NCBI GenBank assembly: GCA_003522805.1
Contig: DPIB01000088.1
Coordinates: 1-17,164 of the forward strand
DNA: 17,164 nt
From: Fervidobacterium sp.
Lineage (GTDB): Bacteria > Thermotogota > Thermotogae > Thermotogales > Fervidobacteriaceae
Direction: 5' to 3'
Position 1 is the stretch's first letter. Each line of letters starts with the position of its first letter. Both the position numbers and the translations under genes were made by a program. This document shows, piece after piece, positions 6,700-15,645 of the stretch. Below the pieces are notes generated by a model. The model saw only the letters and a list, made by a program, of their open reading frames with translations, did not search any database and was not told the DNA's origin.

Positions 6700-6723
6700 A
6701 GGGTGATGGAGTGGGGGATCGTG

Positions 6724-7818
6724 ATGGAGAGTAGACGAACTTATGCGGTAATAAACTTAAGGAACTATGCGGGGAATTTGCGTTTTTTCGAGGATCACTG
6801 TACGCCGTCCAAGGTAATGCCCGTAGTTAAAGCGAATGCGTACGGTCACGGTGCTATACCTCTTTCAAAAGTAGCAGAGAGGATGGGTATTGATTATTTT
6901 GCCGTTGCTTTCCTTGAAGAAGCGTTACAGCTTAGAAATCATGGGATAAACAGTGATATTCTTGTTTTTAACTATGTAGCACCAGATCTAATACACATTG
7001 CATATGAGAATAACATAACTCTGACTCTATACTCATGGGAACAGCTTTCGAAGTATTCCAAACAAGCGTCCAAACCAAAGTGTCACGTGAAAATAGATAC
7101 AGGAATGAAAAGACTTGGGGTACAACCGGATGAAGCATCGGAATTTATACAAAAAGCTAGAAGCTCAGGATTTGAAATCGAAGGTGCATACACACACTTT
7201 GCTGTTGCAGATAGTCTTGACGAGGAAGACGTTGAATTCACGAAAGAACAGTTCGAGCAATTCGCCAGATTGGATCTCGATGTCAAGATAAAGCATGTGT
7301 GCAATAGTGGCTCGGCACTGAGCAAAATAGTAAATTGTTTTGATTACGTGAGAATTGGGATTGCAAGTTACGGACTACAGCCAAGTAACATGCTTCAAAG
7401 CAGTGAAATAAAGCCTGTGCTTGAGTGGAAAAGCACTGTTTCTTCGGTAAAAACAATCACCCCGGGTGATACGGTAAGCTATGGCAGGACGTTCAGGGCG
7501 TTTACAGAGATGAAGATAGCCGCAATACCAGTTGGATATGCCGATGGATATTGGAGACAGCTCTCAAACAAAGGCTACGTACTTATCCATGGTGAAAGAT
7601 GTCCAATCGTAGGACGAGTTTGTATGGATCAGTTCATGGTAGACGTTACACACTTAGACGATGTAAAGCTTGGTGATGAGGTTGTGCTCATTGGTAGACA
7701 AGGGGACAATAGCATAAGTGCAGAAGAAATCGCGAATCTGGTTGACACGATAAACTACGAGGTCACCTGTAGAATTTCTGAGAGAGTTCCAAGAAAATAT
7801 GAGGGGATGGAACTGTGA
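6724..7818 (+). CDS. alr: Alanine racemase
   Basis: This PLP enzyme interconverts L- and D-alanine for peptidoglycan. From the ATG at 6724 it has 364 residues, normal for the family. The PLP lysine is Lys36 in VVKANAYGHG. The catalytic tyrosine of the other subunit is Tyr253 in GDTVSYGRTF. RLGIQ-like GMKRLGVQP (127-135) and GRVCMDQFMVDVT (297-309) are further family motifs. The frame opens at TTG 6661, and GTG/ATG codons at 6703, 6706 and 6721 are also in frame. I favour 6724 because its spacing after GGGGGA (6713-6718) is acceptable and the PLP lysine then falls at the usual position. The stop overlaps the next start in GTGA. It heads a long gene cluster. Confidence 0.95.
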   Translation: MESRRTYAVINLRNYAGNLRFFEDHCTPSKVMPVVKANAYGHGAIPLSKVAERMGIDYFAVAFLEEALQLRNHGINSDILVFNYVAPDLIHIAYENNITLTLYSWEQLSKYSKQASKPKCHVKIDTGMKRLGVQPDEASEFIQKARSSGFEIEGAYTHFAVADSLDEEDVEFTKEQFEQFARLDLDVKIKHVCNSGSALSKIVNCFDYVRIGIASYGLQPSNMLQSSEIKPVLEWKSTVSSVKTITPGDTVSYGRTFRAFTEMKIAAIPVGYADGYWRQLSNKGYVLIHGERCPIVGRVCMDQFMVDVTHLDDVKLGDEVVLIGRQGDNSISAEEIANLVDTINYEVTCRISERVPRKYEGMEL

Positions 7819-8798
7819 ATATACCTAGAGAAATACTGGATAAATTGAAGGCGCCGTACATTGAGGAACTGGAGAAATATGTAGATAAGGATATCGATGG
7901 GATATTCAAGGTTAAGAGCAAGAAACTACAAGAGACGAAAGATGGTAAGAAATTCTTACTACTTACACTCGAAGATAGAACAGGTAGCATAAGGGCTGTA
8001 GACTGGTACAACGCAGAAACAAACGATCAGATGCTTCAGTTAGGTTCTGTAGTCAGTGTCGTAGGAAAGATTGTATATTTTGATGACAGGCTCCAAATAA
8101 ATATTTCAAGCTCGGAAAGTGCTGTAAGGAAATTAAATGAAGACCAATATGATATCGAGAGATTCGTATCCAAGATAAGCAATCCAGAAGAATTGTATAA
8201 AGAACTTGTCAGAATAGTACAGACCGTTATTGATAAAGACTACAGAAGGGTATTGGAGATATTTTTTATTGAAGACAAATCGTTTGTAGAAGCCTTTAAA
8301 AGTGCACCAGCAGGTATGAGGATTCATCACGCATACATTGGCGGGTTGCTGGAGCATTCGCTGAATGTGGCGAAGCTTGTAGACCAGGTTTGCAGGATAT
8401 ACACTCAGTTGGATAGAGATTTACTTGTAACCGGTGCTTTAGTTCATGATATAGGTAAGATAAAGGAATACGTAGTCAATCAAAAAGGTATTGAAGTAAC
8501 CACGGAGGGCGAACTCCTAGGCCACATAATCATGGGGGTAGAGATGATAAATCAGAAGGTGAGAGGGGTACCGTATGACAAGTTACTCAGGTTAAAACAT
8601 CTAATTGCATCACACCATGGCGAATATGAGTGGGGTTCTCCTGTAATACCAAAAACGGCAGAAGCATTGATACTGCATTATATAGAGAATATGGATTCTA
8701 AGATAAATAGAGTGCTTCAAATAATTGATCGCGAAGAGAGAGGAAAGGAATGGAGTGAGTATGATACGAATTTAAGCCGAAGATTTTTGTTAAAGTGA
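7815..8798 (+). CDS. yhaM: YhaM-type 3'-5' exoribonuclease (OB fold plus HD domain)
   Basis: This 327-residue protein has an N-terminal OB-fold nucleic-acid-binding domain (about 25-105; FLLLTLEDRTGSIRAVDW at 47-64). A metal-dependent HD phosphohydrolase domain follows, with His-rich motif HHAYIGGLLEHSLNV (171-185), the HD pair His211-Asp212 in LVHDIGK, SHHGEYEWGSP (266-276) and Asp294. This is the layout of YhaM/CBF1, a manganese-dependent exoribonuclease that also degrades single-stranded DNA in Bacillus and relatives. The length (about 314 in B. subtilis) fits. The GTG start at 7815 overlaps the alr stop by 4 bases and has GAGGGGA upstream, so translation is coupled to alr. An alternative is another OB-HD nuclease of the same family with a different substrate preference. 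Confidence 0.88.
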   Translation: MNIPREILDKLKAPYIEELEKYVDKDIDGIFKVKSKKLQETKDGKKFLLLTLEDRTGSIRAVDWYNAETNDQMLQLGSVVSVVGKIVYFDDRLQINISSSESAVRKLNEDQYDIERFVSKISNPEELYKELVRIVQTVIDKDYRRVLEIFFIEDKSFVEAFKSAPAGMRIHHAYIGGLLEHSLNVAKLVDQVCRIYTQLDRDLLVTGALVHDIGKIKEYVVNQKGIEVTTEGELLGHIIMGVEMINQKVRGVPYDKLLRLKHLIASHHGEYEWGSPVIPKTAEALILHYIENMDSKINRVLQIIDREERGKEWSEYDTNLSRRFLLK

Positions 8799-8869
8799 AA
8801 ACGATATACAAATCATACCGATTATGCTGTACATACGAACTGTAAATAACTAAAGTAGGTGATGAAATA

Positions 8870-10966
8870 GTGGCAACAAAGGGTAAATCAAACAAATCAA
8901 CTAGACTGACAGATGAGTCAACCGAAAGACAATCTGCTCACTCTAGTCAATCAAAAAAGGCAAGAACCACTGATAAAAGTAAGACTGCTTCCAATAGCGT
9001 GAATAAAATTGAGAATAAGAGTACCGCTCACAAAGTAATCATCGTTGAATCACCCGCAAAGGCGAGAACCATTGAAAATATACTAGGCAGTGAGTACCAA
9101 GTTGTATCTTCAAAAGGGCATGTCCGTGATCTTCCAAAAAAGCAATTTGGTGTCGATTTAAAAACTCTTGAAATGGATTTTGAAATAATACCTGGCAAGG
9201 AATCGATAGTCGAAGATATAAGGAGAATTACGGAAGGCAAAGAAGTTTTGCTTGCATCTGACCCTGACAGAGAAGGGGAAGCTATAGCTTGGCACTTATC
9301 AACTATTTTAAATGTAAAAGGCAAGAACAGGATAACTTTTTCCGAAATTACACCGCATGCAATACAAGAAGCAGTCAAATCACCTCGTGAGATAGATATG
9401 AATAGGGTTAATGCACAACTTGCCAGAAGAGTCCTTGACAGGATAGTTGGGTACAAGATAAGCCCTTTACTTTGGAGGATAATAAAAGATGCACGTAGTG
9501 CTGGGAGAGTACAATCTGCAGCGCTGAAGATAATATGTGAAAGAGAGCAAAAGAGATTTGAATTCGTACCACAGAAGTACTACAAAGTCTGGATAGAAAT
9601 AGCCGGTCTTAAAGCGAATTTGACAAAGATAGATGGAAAGAAAATCAAACCAACCGATGTTACAAAAGAGATTGCAGATGAGATACTTAGAAGTGTCAAA
9701 AGCGTGAAACTCACGAACATAGATATAAAAGAAGTGAAAAAGAATCCACCATTGCCGTTCACTACCAGTACACTGCAGCAAGATGCTTCTAGTAGATTAA
9801 ATTTCACAGTATCTAGGACTATGCGAATTGCACAAGAGCTTTACGAGGGAATCGACACACCAGAAGGTCATATAGCTTTTATCACGTACATGAGGACGGA
9901 TTCGACCAGAATATCCGAAGAAGCAAAAGAAGCTTCTAAGAAATTCATATCATCGGAATTTGGTCAGGAATACCTGGGTGAGAAAGGCCAAAAATCGTCA
10001 AAAGAAAAGAGCAAGACAAAAGTGCAAGACGCCCACGAATGCATCAGACCCGTCGACGTGTTCATGACACCTGATAGGGTGAAGAACCTACTCGATAAGG
10101 AGCATTACAGACTATATGAAATCATATGGAAACGGTTTGTTGCTTCTCAAATGAGTAGTGCAATCTATAAGCAGTATAGCTACGATTTTGAAGATACAAA
10201 TTACGTATTTGAGGCAAGCATTAGAGAGAGAATATTTGATGGTTTCGAAGTAGTGTACAGTATCGATGATGAGGTAAGCGAAGAGCATAAAGACTTGAAA
10301 GTAGGTGAAAAGTATAACGTAGCTCCGAAATCACAAGAGGCGGAAACGACGCCACCTGATCGATATAGTGAAGCAGCTCTGGTGAAGATGCTAGAAAGTG
10401 AAGGCATCGGTAGGCCAAGTACCTATGCAACGATCATTCAGACGCTCCTTACGAGAAAATATATCGTTAAAAGAAAGAAAGCCCTTGTTCCTACGATACT
10501 CGGCTTCGTTGTGAATGACTATCTTGAAAAAAGATTTCCAGACATAGTAGACAAGAATTTCACTGCCGATATGGAGAAGCAACTGGACGAGGTGGAAAAT
10601 GGAAAAAAGGACTGGAAAGCTGTAGTTACGGAGTTTTTAAGTGAATTCACAAAAGACCTTGAACATGCACAAAAAGAATTTTTCAGTATAGATTTTGAAA
10701 CAAACATGGTATGCGAGACATGCGAAGGTAATTACAGATTAAGGGTTGGCAAATACGGACTTTATTTGAACTGCCCAAGTTGCAAGGTGAACAAATCGAT
10801 AAACTCTTCCATGTTCGGCGTTTTGTACAATGGAAAGCTGTATTTTATACAAGAGGAGCAAGAAAATGGGCAGGACGGCTCGGAAAGTGCGGAAGAAGAG
10901 AAAAGCGAGACGAAAAGGACATTCTATAGAAGAAAATCTAAAACGACTCAGACTCGCAGAAAATGA
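8870..10966 (+). CDS. topA: DNA topoisomerase I (type IA)
   Basis: This 698-residue enzyme relaxes negative supercoils. The Toprim domain starts at residue 56 (VIIVESPAKARTIE) and holds DPDREGE (131-137). The active-site tyrosine is Tyr340 in ITYMRTDS. EGIGRPSTYA (511-520) is another conserved type IA motif. One C-terminal zinc finger remains, with Cys615, Cys618, Cys635 and Cys638. Residues 1-54 are an extra Lys/Ser/Thr-rich, probably disordered extension. The end is a Glu-rich stretch followed by a basic tail (KRTFYRRKSK). I chose the GTG at 8870 because AGGTGA (8857-8862) lies 7 bases upstream; no later start has a site, so the extension appears genuine. It is 71 bases after yhaM with no terminator between. 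Confidence 0.96.
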   Translation: MATKGKSNKSTRLTDESTERQSAHSSQSKKARTTDKSKTASNSVNKIENKSTAHKVIIVESPAKARTIENILGSEYQVVSSKGHVRDLPKKQFGVDLKTLEMDFEIIPGKESIVEDIRRITEGKEVLLASDPDREGEAIAWHLSTILNVKGKNRITFSEITPHAIQEAVKSPREIDMNRVNAQLARRVLDRIVGYKISPLLWRIIKDARSAGRVQSAALKIICEREQKRFEFVPQKYYKVWIEIAGLKANLTKIDGKKIKPTDVTKEIADEILRSVKSVKLTNIDIKEVKKNPPLPFTTSTLQQDASSRLNFTVSRTMRIAQELYEGIDTPEGHIAFITYMRTDSTRISEEAKEASKKFISSEFGQEYLGEKGQKSSKEKSKTKVQDAHECIRPVDVFMTPDRVKNLLDKEHYRLYEIIWKRFVASQMSSAIYKQYSYDFEDTNYVFEASIRERIFDGFEVVYSIDDEVSEEHKDLKVGEKYNVAPKSQEAETTPPDRYSEAALVKMLESEGIGRPSTYATIIQTLLTRKYIVKRKKALVPTILGFVVNDYLEKRFPDIVDKNFTADMEKQLDEVENGKKDWKAVVTEFLSEFTKDLEHAQKEFFSIDFETNMVCETCEGNYRLRVGKYGLYLNCPSCKVNKSINSSMFGVLYNGKLYFIQEEQENGQDGSESAEEEKSETKRTFYRRKSKTTQTRRK

Positions 10967-10999
10967 TAAATGCAGTAGTAATCAAGATCAGGTGATTAC

Positions 11000-11659
11000 A
11001 TGATCTGGGCAATTGGCGATATACACGGATGTCTGAAGGCACTGGAGAAATTGATAGATCAGATTTCGCCCACAAATGACGACAAGTTGATCTTCCTAGG
11101 TGACTATGTAGATAGAGGACCCGATTCAAAAGAGGTTGTCGATTTCTTGTGCTCATTGAGTAAGACCGTTGATTGCACGTTTCTAAGGGGAAACCATGAG
11201 CAAATGCTTCTTGACGTGCTTGATAGCAACGAAGACACATACAGATGGATTATCAACGGTGCGAGTTATACCTGGAGAAGCTATGGGAACATGCATAGCA
11301 TGTTAACCTATGAGGAACACATGGAGTTTTTCAGATCAACAAAGTACTACCATGTAGAAGAAAATGTCGAAAAAGCAAATGGAGATACTGGAAGGTATCT
11401 TTTTGTTCATGCAGGCGTTAGGCCGAACGTTCCAGTCGAAAAACAAGACCCGCAAGATTTGGTATGGATACGCGAAGAGTTCATACTTAGACAACACAAT
11501 CTCGGTTACATAGTAATCTTTGGCCACACACCACTGGAGGATATATTGGTTGAGAAAGACAAAATAGGCATAGATACTGGATGTGTTTACGGTGGGAAAC
11601 TGACTGCATATTGCATAACAAACGACAAGATAAGGCAGGTGGAATGTACACATGTATGA
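11000..11659 (+). CDS. PPP-family serine/threonine-type metallophosphatase
   Basis: This 219-residue calcineurin-like phosphoesterase carries the full dinuclear metal site: GDIHG (6-10, Asp7 and His9), GDYVDRG (34-40, Asp35, Asp38, Arg39), GNHE (64-67), VHAG (136-139) and GHTP (175-178). This order and size match bacterial PrpA/PrpB-like and lambda-type protein phosphatases, which act on phosphoproteins or, in some relatives, on diadenosine tetraphosphate or other small substrates; the sequence cannot choose between them. AGGTGA (10990-10995) precedes the ATG. It starts 33 bases after topA, and its stop overlaps the start of the DUF368 gene by 8 bases, so both are made from one message, probably with coupling. 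Confidence 0.92.
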   Translation: MIWAIGDIHGCLKALEKLIDQISPTNDDKLIFLGDYVDRGPDSKEVVDFLCSLSKTVDCTFLRGNHEQMLLDVLDSNEDTYRWIINGASYTWRSYGNMHSMLTYEEHMEFFRSTKYYHVEENVEKANGDTGRYLFVHAGVRPNVPVEKQDPQDLVWIREEFILRQHNLGYIVIFGHTPLEDILVEKDKIGIDTGCVYGGKLTAYCITNDKIRQVECTHV

Positions 11660-12485
11660 AATTTACATTAGACCATTAATAGCTGGATTGCTCATGGGAC
11701 TTGCAAATATCATACCAGGAATCAGTGGTGGAACAATCGCTGTGATTACAGGGATATTTGAGAAACTCGTAGATGCCTTGAATGGCCTGTCGAAACTGAA
11801 ACTAAAGCGCATAGAATTGATCTTCTTGATAATCTTAGCTGTAGGGGAACTATCCGGGCTAGCAATTGGAAGCAACATCTTGATTTGGGCATTTAAAAAC
11901 TACCCGTTTTATACCTACAGTTTCTTCTTCGGCCTGATATTGTTTTCTATATATGCCCTAAAAGATGAGATTAAGGGATTTAGAATAGTAGAGTTCTTGG
12001 TCGGAGTGTTGTTAGTGGTGATACCATACCTTATATCGAAGCCAAGTTCAATAGGTACGACCGATACATCACATGTAAATTACATCCTTCTCTTTATATC
12101 TGGCATTGTGTCAGGTGCTTCGATGATACTTCCTGGTATAAGTGGCTCTTTGATGTTAATGCTTCTTGGCTTTTACGACGGCACAATTCAAGCAGTTGGA
12201 AGAATAACGAAACAGCTTGTCCTAAGCGATGTTGTATACCTATTGATACTTGGAGTGGGAACGCTTGTTGGTATTTTTCTTATAACAAAGCTCATAAAAA
12301 TATGGTTCGCAAGGGCAAGAGAGTCGATAATGAATTTCATATTGGGTCTTGTAGCTGGTTCGCTTTACCCTATAACACCTTCACTCCATGGTAGCGGAAA
12401 TACTGGGTTCATGCTTGTTTGGTTTGCGATAGGTGCTCTACTCATAATGGTCATAAACCTGCGAGGGACAAGAGCTAAAGCCTAG
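11652..12485 (+). CDS. DUF368 membrane protein, likely undecaprenyl phosphate translocase (PopT type)
   Basis: This 277-residue polytopic membrane protein has two copies of the family signature. GLANIIPGISGGTIAVITG is at 16-34 and GASMILPGISGSLMLMLLG at 155-173. This internal duplication marks the DUF368 family, which like DedA proteins has been shown in Bacillus and Vibrio to return undecaprenyl phosphate across the membrane for reuse in cell-wall synthesis. About eight hydrophobic segments are visible, with a Lys/Arg-rich loop at 48-53. The ATG at 11652 follows AGGTGG (11637-11642) by 9 bases and overlaps the phosphatase stop. Its lipid carrier role would connect with alr in the same cluster. 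The function is transferred from the family. Confidence 0.88.
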   Translation: MYEIYIRPLIAGLLMGLANIIPGISGGTIAVITGIFEKLVDALNGLSKLKLKRIELIFLIILAVGELSGLAIGSNILIWAFKNYPFYTYSFFFGLILFSIYALKDEIKGFRIVEFLVGVLLVVIPYLISKPSSIGTTDTSHVNYILLFISGIVSGASMILPGISGSLMLMLLGFYDGTIQAVGRITKQLVLSDVVYLLILGVGTLVGIFLITKLIKIWFARARESIMNFILGLVAGSLYPITPSLHGSGNTGFMLVWFAIGALLIMVINLRGTRAKA

Positions 12486-12559
12486 AATCTATAAATCCTA
12501 CAATCAGAATATAGGTAAACGTAGGTAAATAGATAAAAGAGTTAAAGGGGGAACGAGCA

Positions 12560-13546
12560 GTGGGATATAAAGAAGAGCTGAAAAGTATATTAGATGAAGC
12601 TGAAGATGAGATAAATCAAGCGCACAATAGTAAAGAACTCAACGACTTGCGAGTTAAATACCTTGGTAAATCTGGTATAGTAACGACATTGATGAAGAGA
12701 TTAAAGGAACTAGCGCCTGAAGAAAGGCCTAACTTTGGTAAGGTCGTAAACGAATTGCGAGATAGTATAGAAGAGATTTTGGAAGAGCAAAAAGAGAGGA
12801 TTACCGAAGCAGAAAAGGCAAATGTATATCAAAAACTATGGGTGGACCCAACGATACCTGGCGCAAGACGTTCGGTTGGGCATCTTCACATACTTACCAA
12901 AGTTCAAAGGGAGCTTGAAGATATATTCATCTCGATGGGCTTTTCTGTAGTCGAAGGTCCTGAGATAGAAGAGTCTTGGTTCAACTTCGATGCGCTCAAC
13001 ACGCCAGAGTGGCATCCGGCACGTGATTCACACGACTCGTTTTACATCGATGAGAATTTACTTTTGAGAACGCACACATCTCCAGTACAGGTGAGAACGA
13101 TGTTGTCGCGTAAACCACCACTGGCAATTGTATCACCAGGTAGAGTCTACAGGAGAGATTACGATGCAACGCATCTGCCCATGTTCACGCAGATGGAAGG
13201 TCTGTACGTTGACCGAGATGTGACTGTGAAACATCTGAAGTACTTCTTAGAAGAATTTGCTAAAAGGGCGCTTGGAGAAAGTGCAAGGATCAGGTTGAGG
13301 CCGAGTTTCTTCCCATTCACAGAACCAAGTTTCGAGGTCGACATATATTTCAATGGCAGATGGTTTGAAGTGCTTGGCTGTGGGATGGTTCATCCGAATG
13401 TGTTCAAGAATGTTGGATATGACCCTGAAGAATGGCGAGGACTTGCGTTCGGATTTGGTGTCGAAAGGATAACGATGGTCAAATATGGCGTGAAAGATAT
13501 AAGAGATCTCGTTAGAAATGACTTGAGGTTTTTGGAAAATTGGTGA
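12560..13546 (+). CDS. pheS: Phenylalanyl-tRNA synthetase alpha subunit
   Basis: This 328-residue class II synthetase subunit charges tRNA-Phe as part of an alpha2-beta2 enzyme. The first 90 residues form the tRNA-binding coiled coil ([20 protein letters not shown]). The catalytic core carries [20 protein letters not shown] (141-160), the motif 2 region [20 protein letters not shown] (194-213), [12 protein letters not shown] (253-264) and motif 3 [11 protein letters not shown] (296-306). The GTG at 12560 follows AAGGGGGAA. It lies 74 bases after the DUF368 gene and 65 before truB. The beta-subunit gene pheT, which usually follows pheS, is absent here, so the partner must be encoded elsewhere. 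Confidence 0.96.
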   Translation: MGYKEELKSILDEAEDEINQAHNSKELNDLRVKYLGKSGIVTTLMKRLKELAPEERPNFGKVVNELRDSIEEILEEQKERITEAEKANVYQKLWVDPTIPGARRSVGHLHILTKVQRELEDIFISMGFSVVEGPEIEESWFNFDALNTPEWHPARDSHDSFYIDENLLLRTHTSPVQVRTMLSRKPPLAIVSPGRVYRRDYDATHLPMFTQMEGLYVDRDVTVKHLKYFLEEFAKRALGESARIRLRPSFFPFTEPSFEVDIYFNGRWFEVLGCGMVHPNVFKNVGYDPEEWRGLAFGFGVERITMVKYGVKDIRDLVRNDLRFLENW

Positions 13547-13611
13547 AATTCGACGATGAGTTTCTAAGATGATAGATGATTGGAAGAGAAGGATAATATC
13601 AGGAGGAAACC

Positions 13612-14544
13612 ATGGCTTCAGGTTTGTTGATTATAGACAAGGAGAAAGGTCCAACTTCTCATGATATAGTTGAGCAGGTTAGAAAGAGTTTGGGAATAAG
13701 GCAAGTTGGACATGCTGGCACGTTAGACCCTTTTGCAACAGGGCTCCTGCTGGTTGGTTTTGGAAAGGGTACAAGGCTGCTTGAGTACCTTCAAGGGGAA
13801 ACCAAGATATACCAAATTAAGATGAAATTGGGATTGATTACCGACACGTTCGATATCACTGGAACAGTGATGGAAGAAAATGAAATAGATGCAGATGAAT
13901 CAACGATTTTGGAAGCAGTGAAATCTTTTGTTGGAACGTATGCACAAGTACCACCAGCATATTCTGCAAGAAAATACCAAGGAAAGAAATTGTACGAACT
14001 TGCAAGAAATGGGAAAATTATTAACCTACCACCAAGGGATGTGAAAATACACGAGATAAGTAATGTGACAGTTGAAATACCATACGTTGAGTTTACAGCC
14101 AAAGTTTCTGCTGGCACTTACATCAGGAGCTTGTGTATGGACATTGGCTACAAGCTTGGCTGTGGTGCAACAGCGATAGAACTACGAAGAACACAAGTAG
14201 GTAAATTCAAAGTTGAAGATGGTGTAAGGGTCGATAGGTTGAATGAGGTAGAAAGAATAGAGGACTTACAAGCTTTTGTGCCTTTAGAAGGCATGCTTGA
14301 TTACCCGAAGATATGGGTTGCAGACAAAGATAAGATATATAACGGTATCCAACCAAAAGTATCGGATTTGCAATGGTATGAGAAATTTGAAAAAGATGAT
14401 ATGATACAGATCTTTTATCATGATAAACTCGTTGCGATAGCTATAGCGGAACGTAATTCAGAGTTCATAGATACACTTGTAAGGCAAGGTCGAAATGAGC
14501 GCATAGCAACGCTCAAAAAAGTTATAAAAACAGAGGGGGAGTAA
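13612..14544 (+). CDS. truB: tRNA pseudouridine-55 synthase
   Basis: This 310-residue enzyme makes pseudouridine 55 in the T loop of tRNAs. The N-terminal GLLIIDKEKGPTSHDIV (4-20) and HAGTLDPFATGLL (34-46) with catalytic Asp39 identify the TruB family. Further motifs are the YSARKYQGKKLYELAR segment (120-135) and SAGTYIRSLCMDIG (165-178). A C-terminal PUA-like domain follows (about 236-300). The length is close to that of T. maritima TruB. AGGAGG (13601-13606) sits 5 bases before the ATG. The gene ends 3 bases before the YchF-like gene, indicating co-transcription. Confidence 0.96.
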   Translation: MASGLLIIDKEKGPTSHDIVEQVRKSLGIRQVGHAGTLDPFATGLLLVGFGKGTRLLEYLQGETKIYQIKMKLGLITDTFDITGTVMEENEIDADESTILEAVKSFVGTYAQVPPAYSARKYQGKKLYELARNGKIINLPPRDVKIHEISNVTVEIPYVEFTAKVSAGTYIRSLCMDIGYKLGCGATAIELRRTQVGKFKVEDGVRVDRLNEVERIEDLQAFVPLEGMLDYPKIWVADKDKIYNGIQPKVSDLQWYEKFEKDDMIQIFYHDKLVAIAIAERNSEFIDTLVRQGRNERIATLKKVIKTEGE

Positions 14545-14547
14545 AAG

Positions 14548-15612
14548 ATGAAAGTTGGAATTGTTGGACTTTCCCAAGTTGGCAAGACTACAATATTTTC
14601 TCTCTTAACAGGTATGAATGTTGATCTATTCTGCCAAGAACATCAAAAGGGTACGGCAAAAGTGCATGATCCGAGAGTGGATATACTTGCGAAAATGTAT
14701 GAACCGAAAAAAGTCACCTATGCTACACTTGAATTCTATGACACGCCAGCTTTGAAGATAAACGATAAAAAAGAACGTACAGCCGTGTTCAACGCAATTC
14801 AGAATGTGGAATCACTTATGATCGTAGTGAGAGCTTTTGAGAATGATGCTGTCTCTTATCCAGAAGTTGAAGAGCCGATAGAACAGTTGAAGGCAACGTT
14901 AGATGAGTTTCTATTCAGGGATTTAGATGTCGTTACGGGAAGAATAGAGAAGTTGGAAAATGCCAAGCGAAAGCTCGAATTGAGGGAAGAGATTGAACTG
15001 AATTTGCTCAAAAGACTGGAAGAAGCTTTAGGAAATGAACAACTACTTTCAAGAATAGACCTCACAGAAGAAGAAAAGAAGATGGTTGGAGGATTTTCAC
15101 TTGCTACACTCAAGCCGATAGCAGTTGTAGTTAACGTAGACGAAAAACAGTTCTCAGACAAAAACTACGAGACGAAAGACCAAATTATAGAATTATGCAA
15201 TGAAAATGGATTCGCTTATGTGGAACTTTGTGGTAAATTAGAAATGGAGCTCAATGCACTTAGCGAGGAAGAAAAGATGGAACTACTCAAAGACCTTGGA
15301 ACAGAGGAAACAGGTATCCAGAGATTATCGAGGGCGCTGTATAATCAGTTTGGACTCGTATCATTCTTTACAGTTGGAAAGGATGAAGTGAGAGCGTGGA
15401 CTTTAAGGAAAGGCTCAACAGCTCTGGATGCTGCAGGTACAATTCACAGCGATTTGGCACGCGGATTCATAAGAGCAGAGGTAATCAAGTACAGTGATTT
15501 GATAAATCTGGGTTCCGAGAAGGCGGTAAAAGATGCTGGACTGATGCTTCTAGTCGGTAAAGAACATGTCGTGCAAGATGGGGATATAATCAACATAAGG
15601 TTCAATGTATAA
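14548..15612 (+). CDS. ychF: Divergent YchF/OLA1-like P-loop protein with TGS domain
   Basis: This 354-residue protein matches YchF along its length. The P-loop is GLSQVGKT (7-14). DPRVDILAKMYEPKK (41-55) follows, then the helical arm (about 105-175, EKLENAKRKLELREEIE). NVDE (196-199) is the NxxE that gives OLA1-type proteins ATP preference. The TGS domain is at about 266-352 (VRAWTLRKGS, DGDIINIRFNV). The nucleotide-sensing parts are degraded: the usual DxAG/DxxG is DTPAL (65-69) without the glycine, and the Gly-rich switch II GEGLGN motif is gone. The switch I FPFCTIEPN-like block is also replaced. YchF proteins bind ribosomes and act in translation or stress control; this one may bind but not hydrolyse nucleotide. 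GGGGGAG precedes the ATG. Confidence 0.85.
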   Translation: MKVGIVGLSQVGKTTIFSLLTGMNVDLFCQEHQKGTAKVHDPRVDILAKMYEPKKVTYATLEFYDTPALKINDKKERTAVFNAIQNVESLMIVVRAFENDAVSYPEVEEPIEQLKATLDEFLFRDLDVVTGRIEKLENAKRKLELREEIELNLLKRLEEALGNEQLLSRIDLTEEEKKMVGGFSLATLKPIAVVVNVDEKQFSDKNYETKDQIIELCNENGFAYVELCGKLEMELNALSEEEKMELLKDLGTEETGIQRLSRALYNQFGLVSFFTVGKDEVRAWTLRKGSTALDAAGTIHSDLARGFIRAEVIKYSDLINLGSEKAVKDAGLMLLVGKEHVVQDGDIINIRFNV

Positions 15613-15645
15613 CACAGAAAAATAGAAAACTGTGGAGGTGATTAT

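Noticed and set aside
8787..8810. Promoter for topA from TTGTTA and TATACA
   Set aside because: The spacing is only 12 bases, too short for a sigma-A promoter; topA is more simply read through from alr-yhaM.
9028..9456. Long minus-strand open frame inside topA (142 codons)
   Set aside because: It is a shadow of topA's codon pattern; the + strand frame has full topoisomerase motifs and the minus frame is Ser/Ile-rich with no domain.
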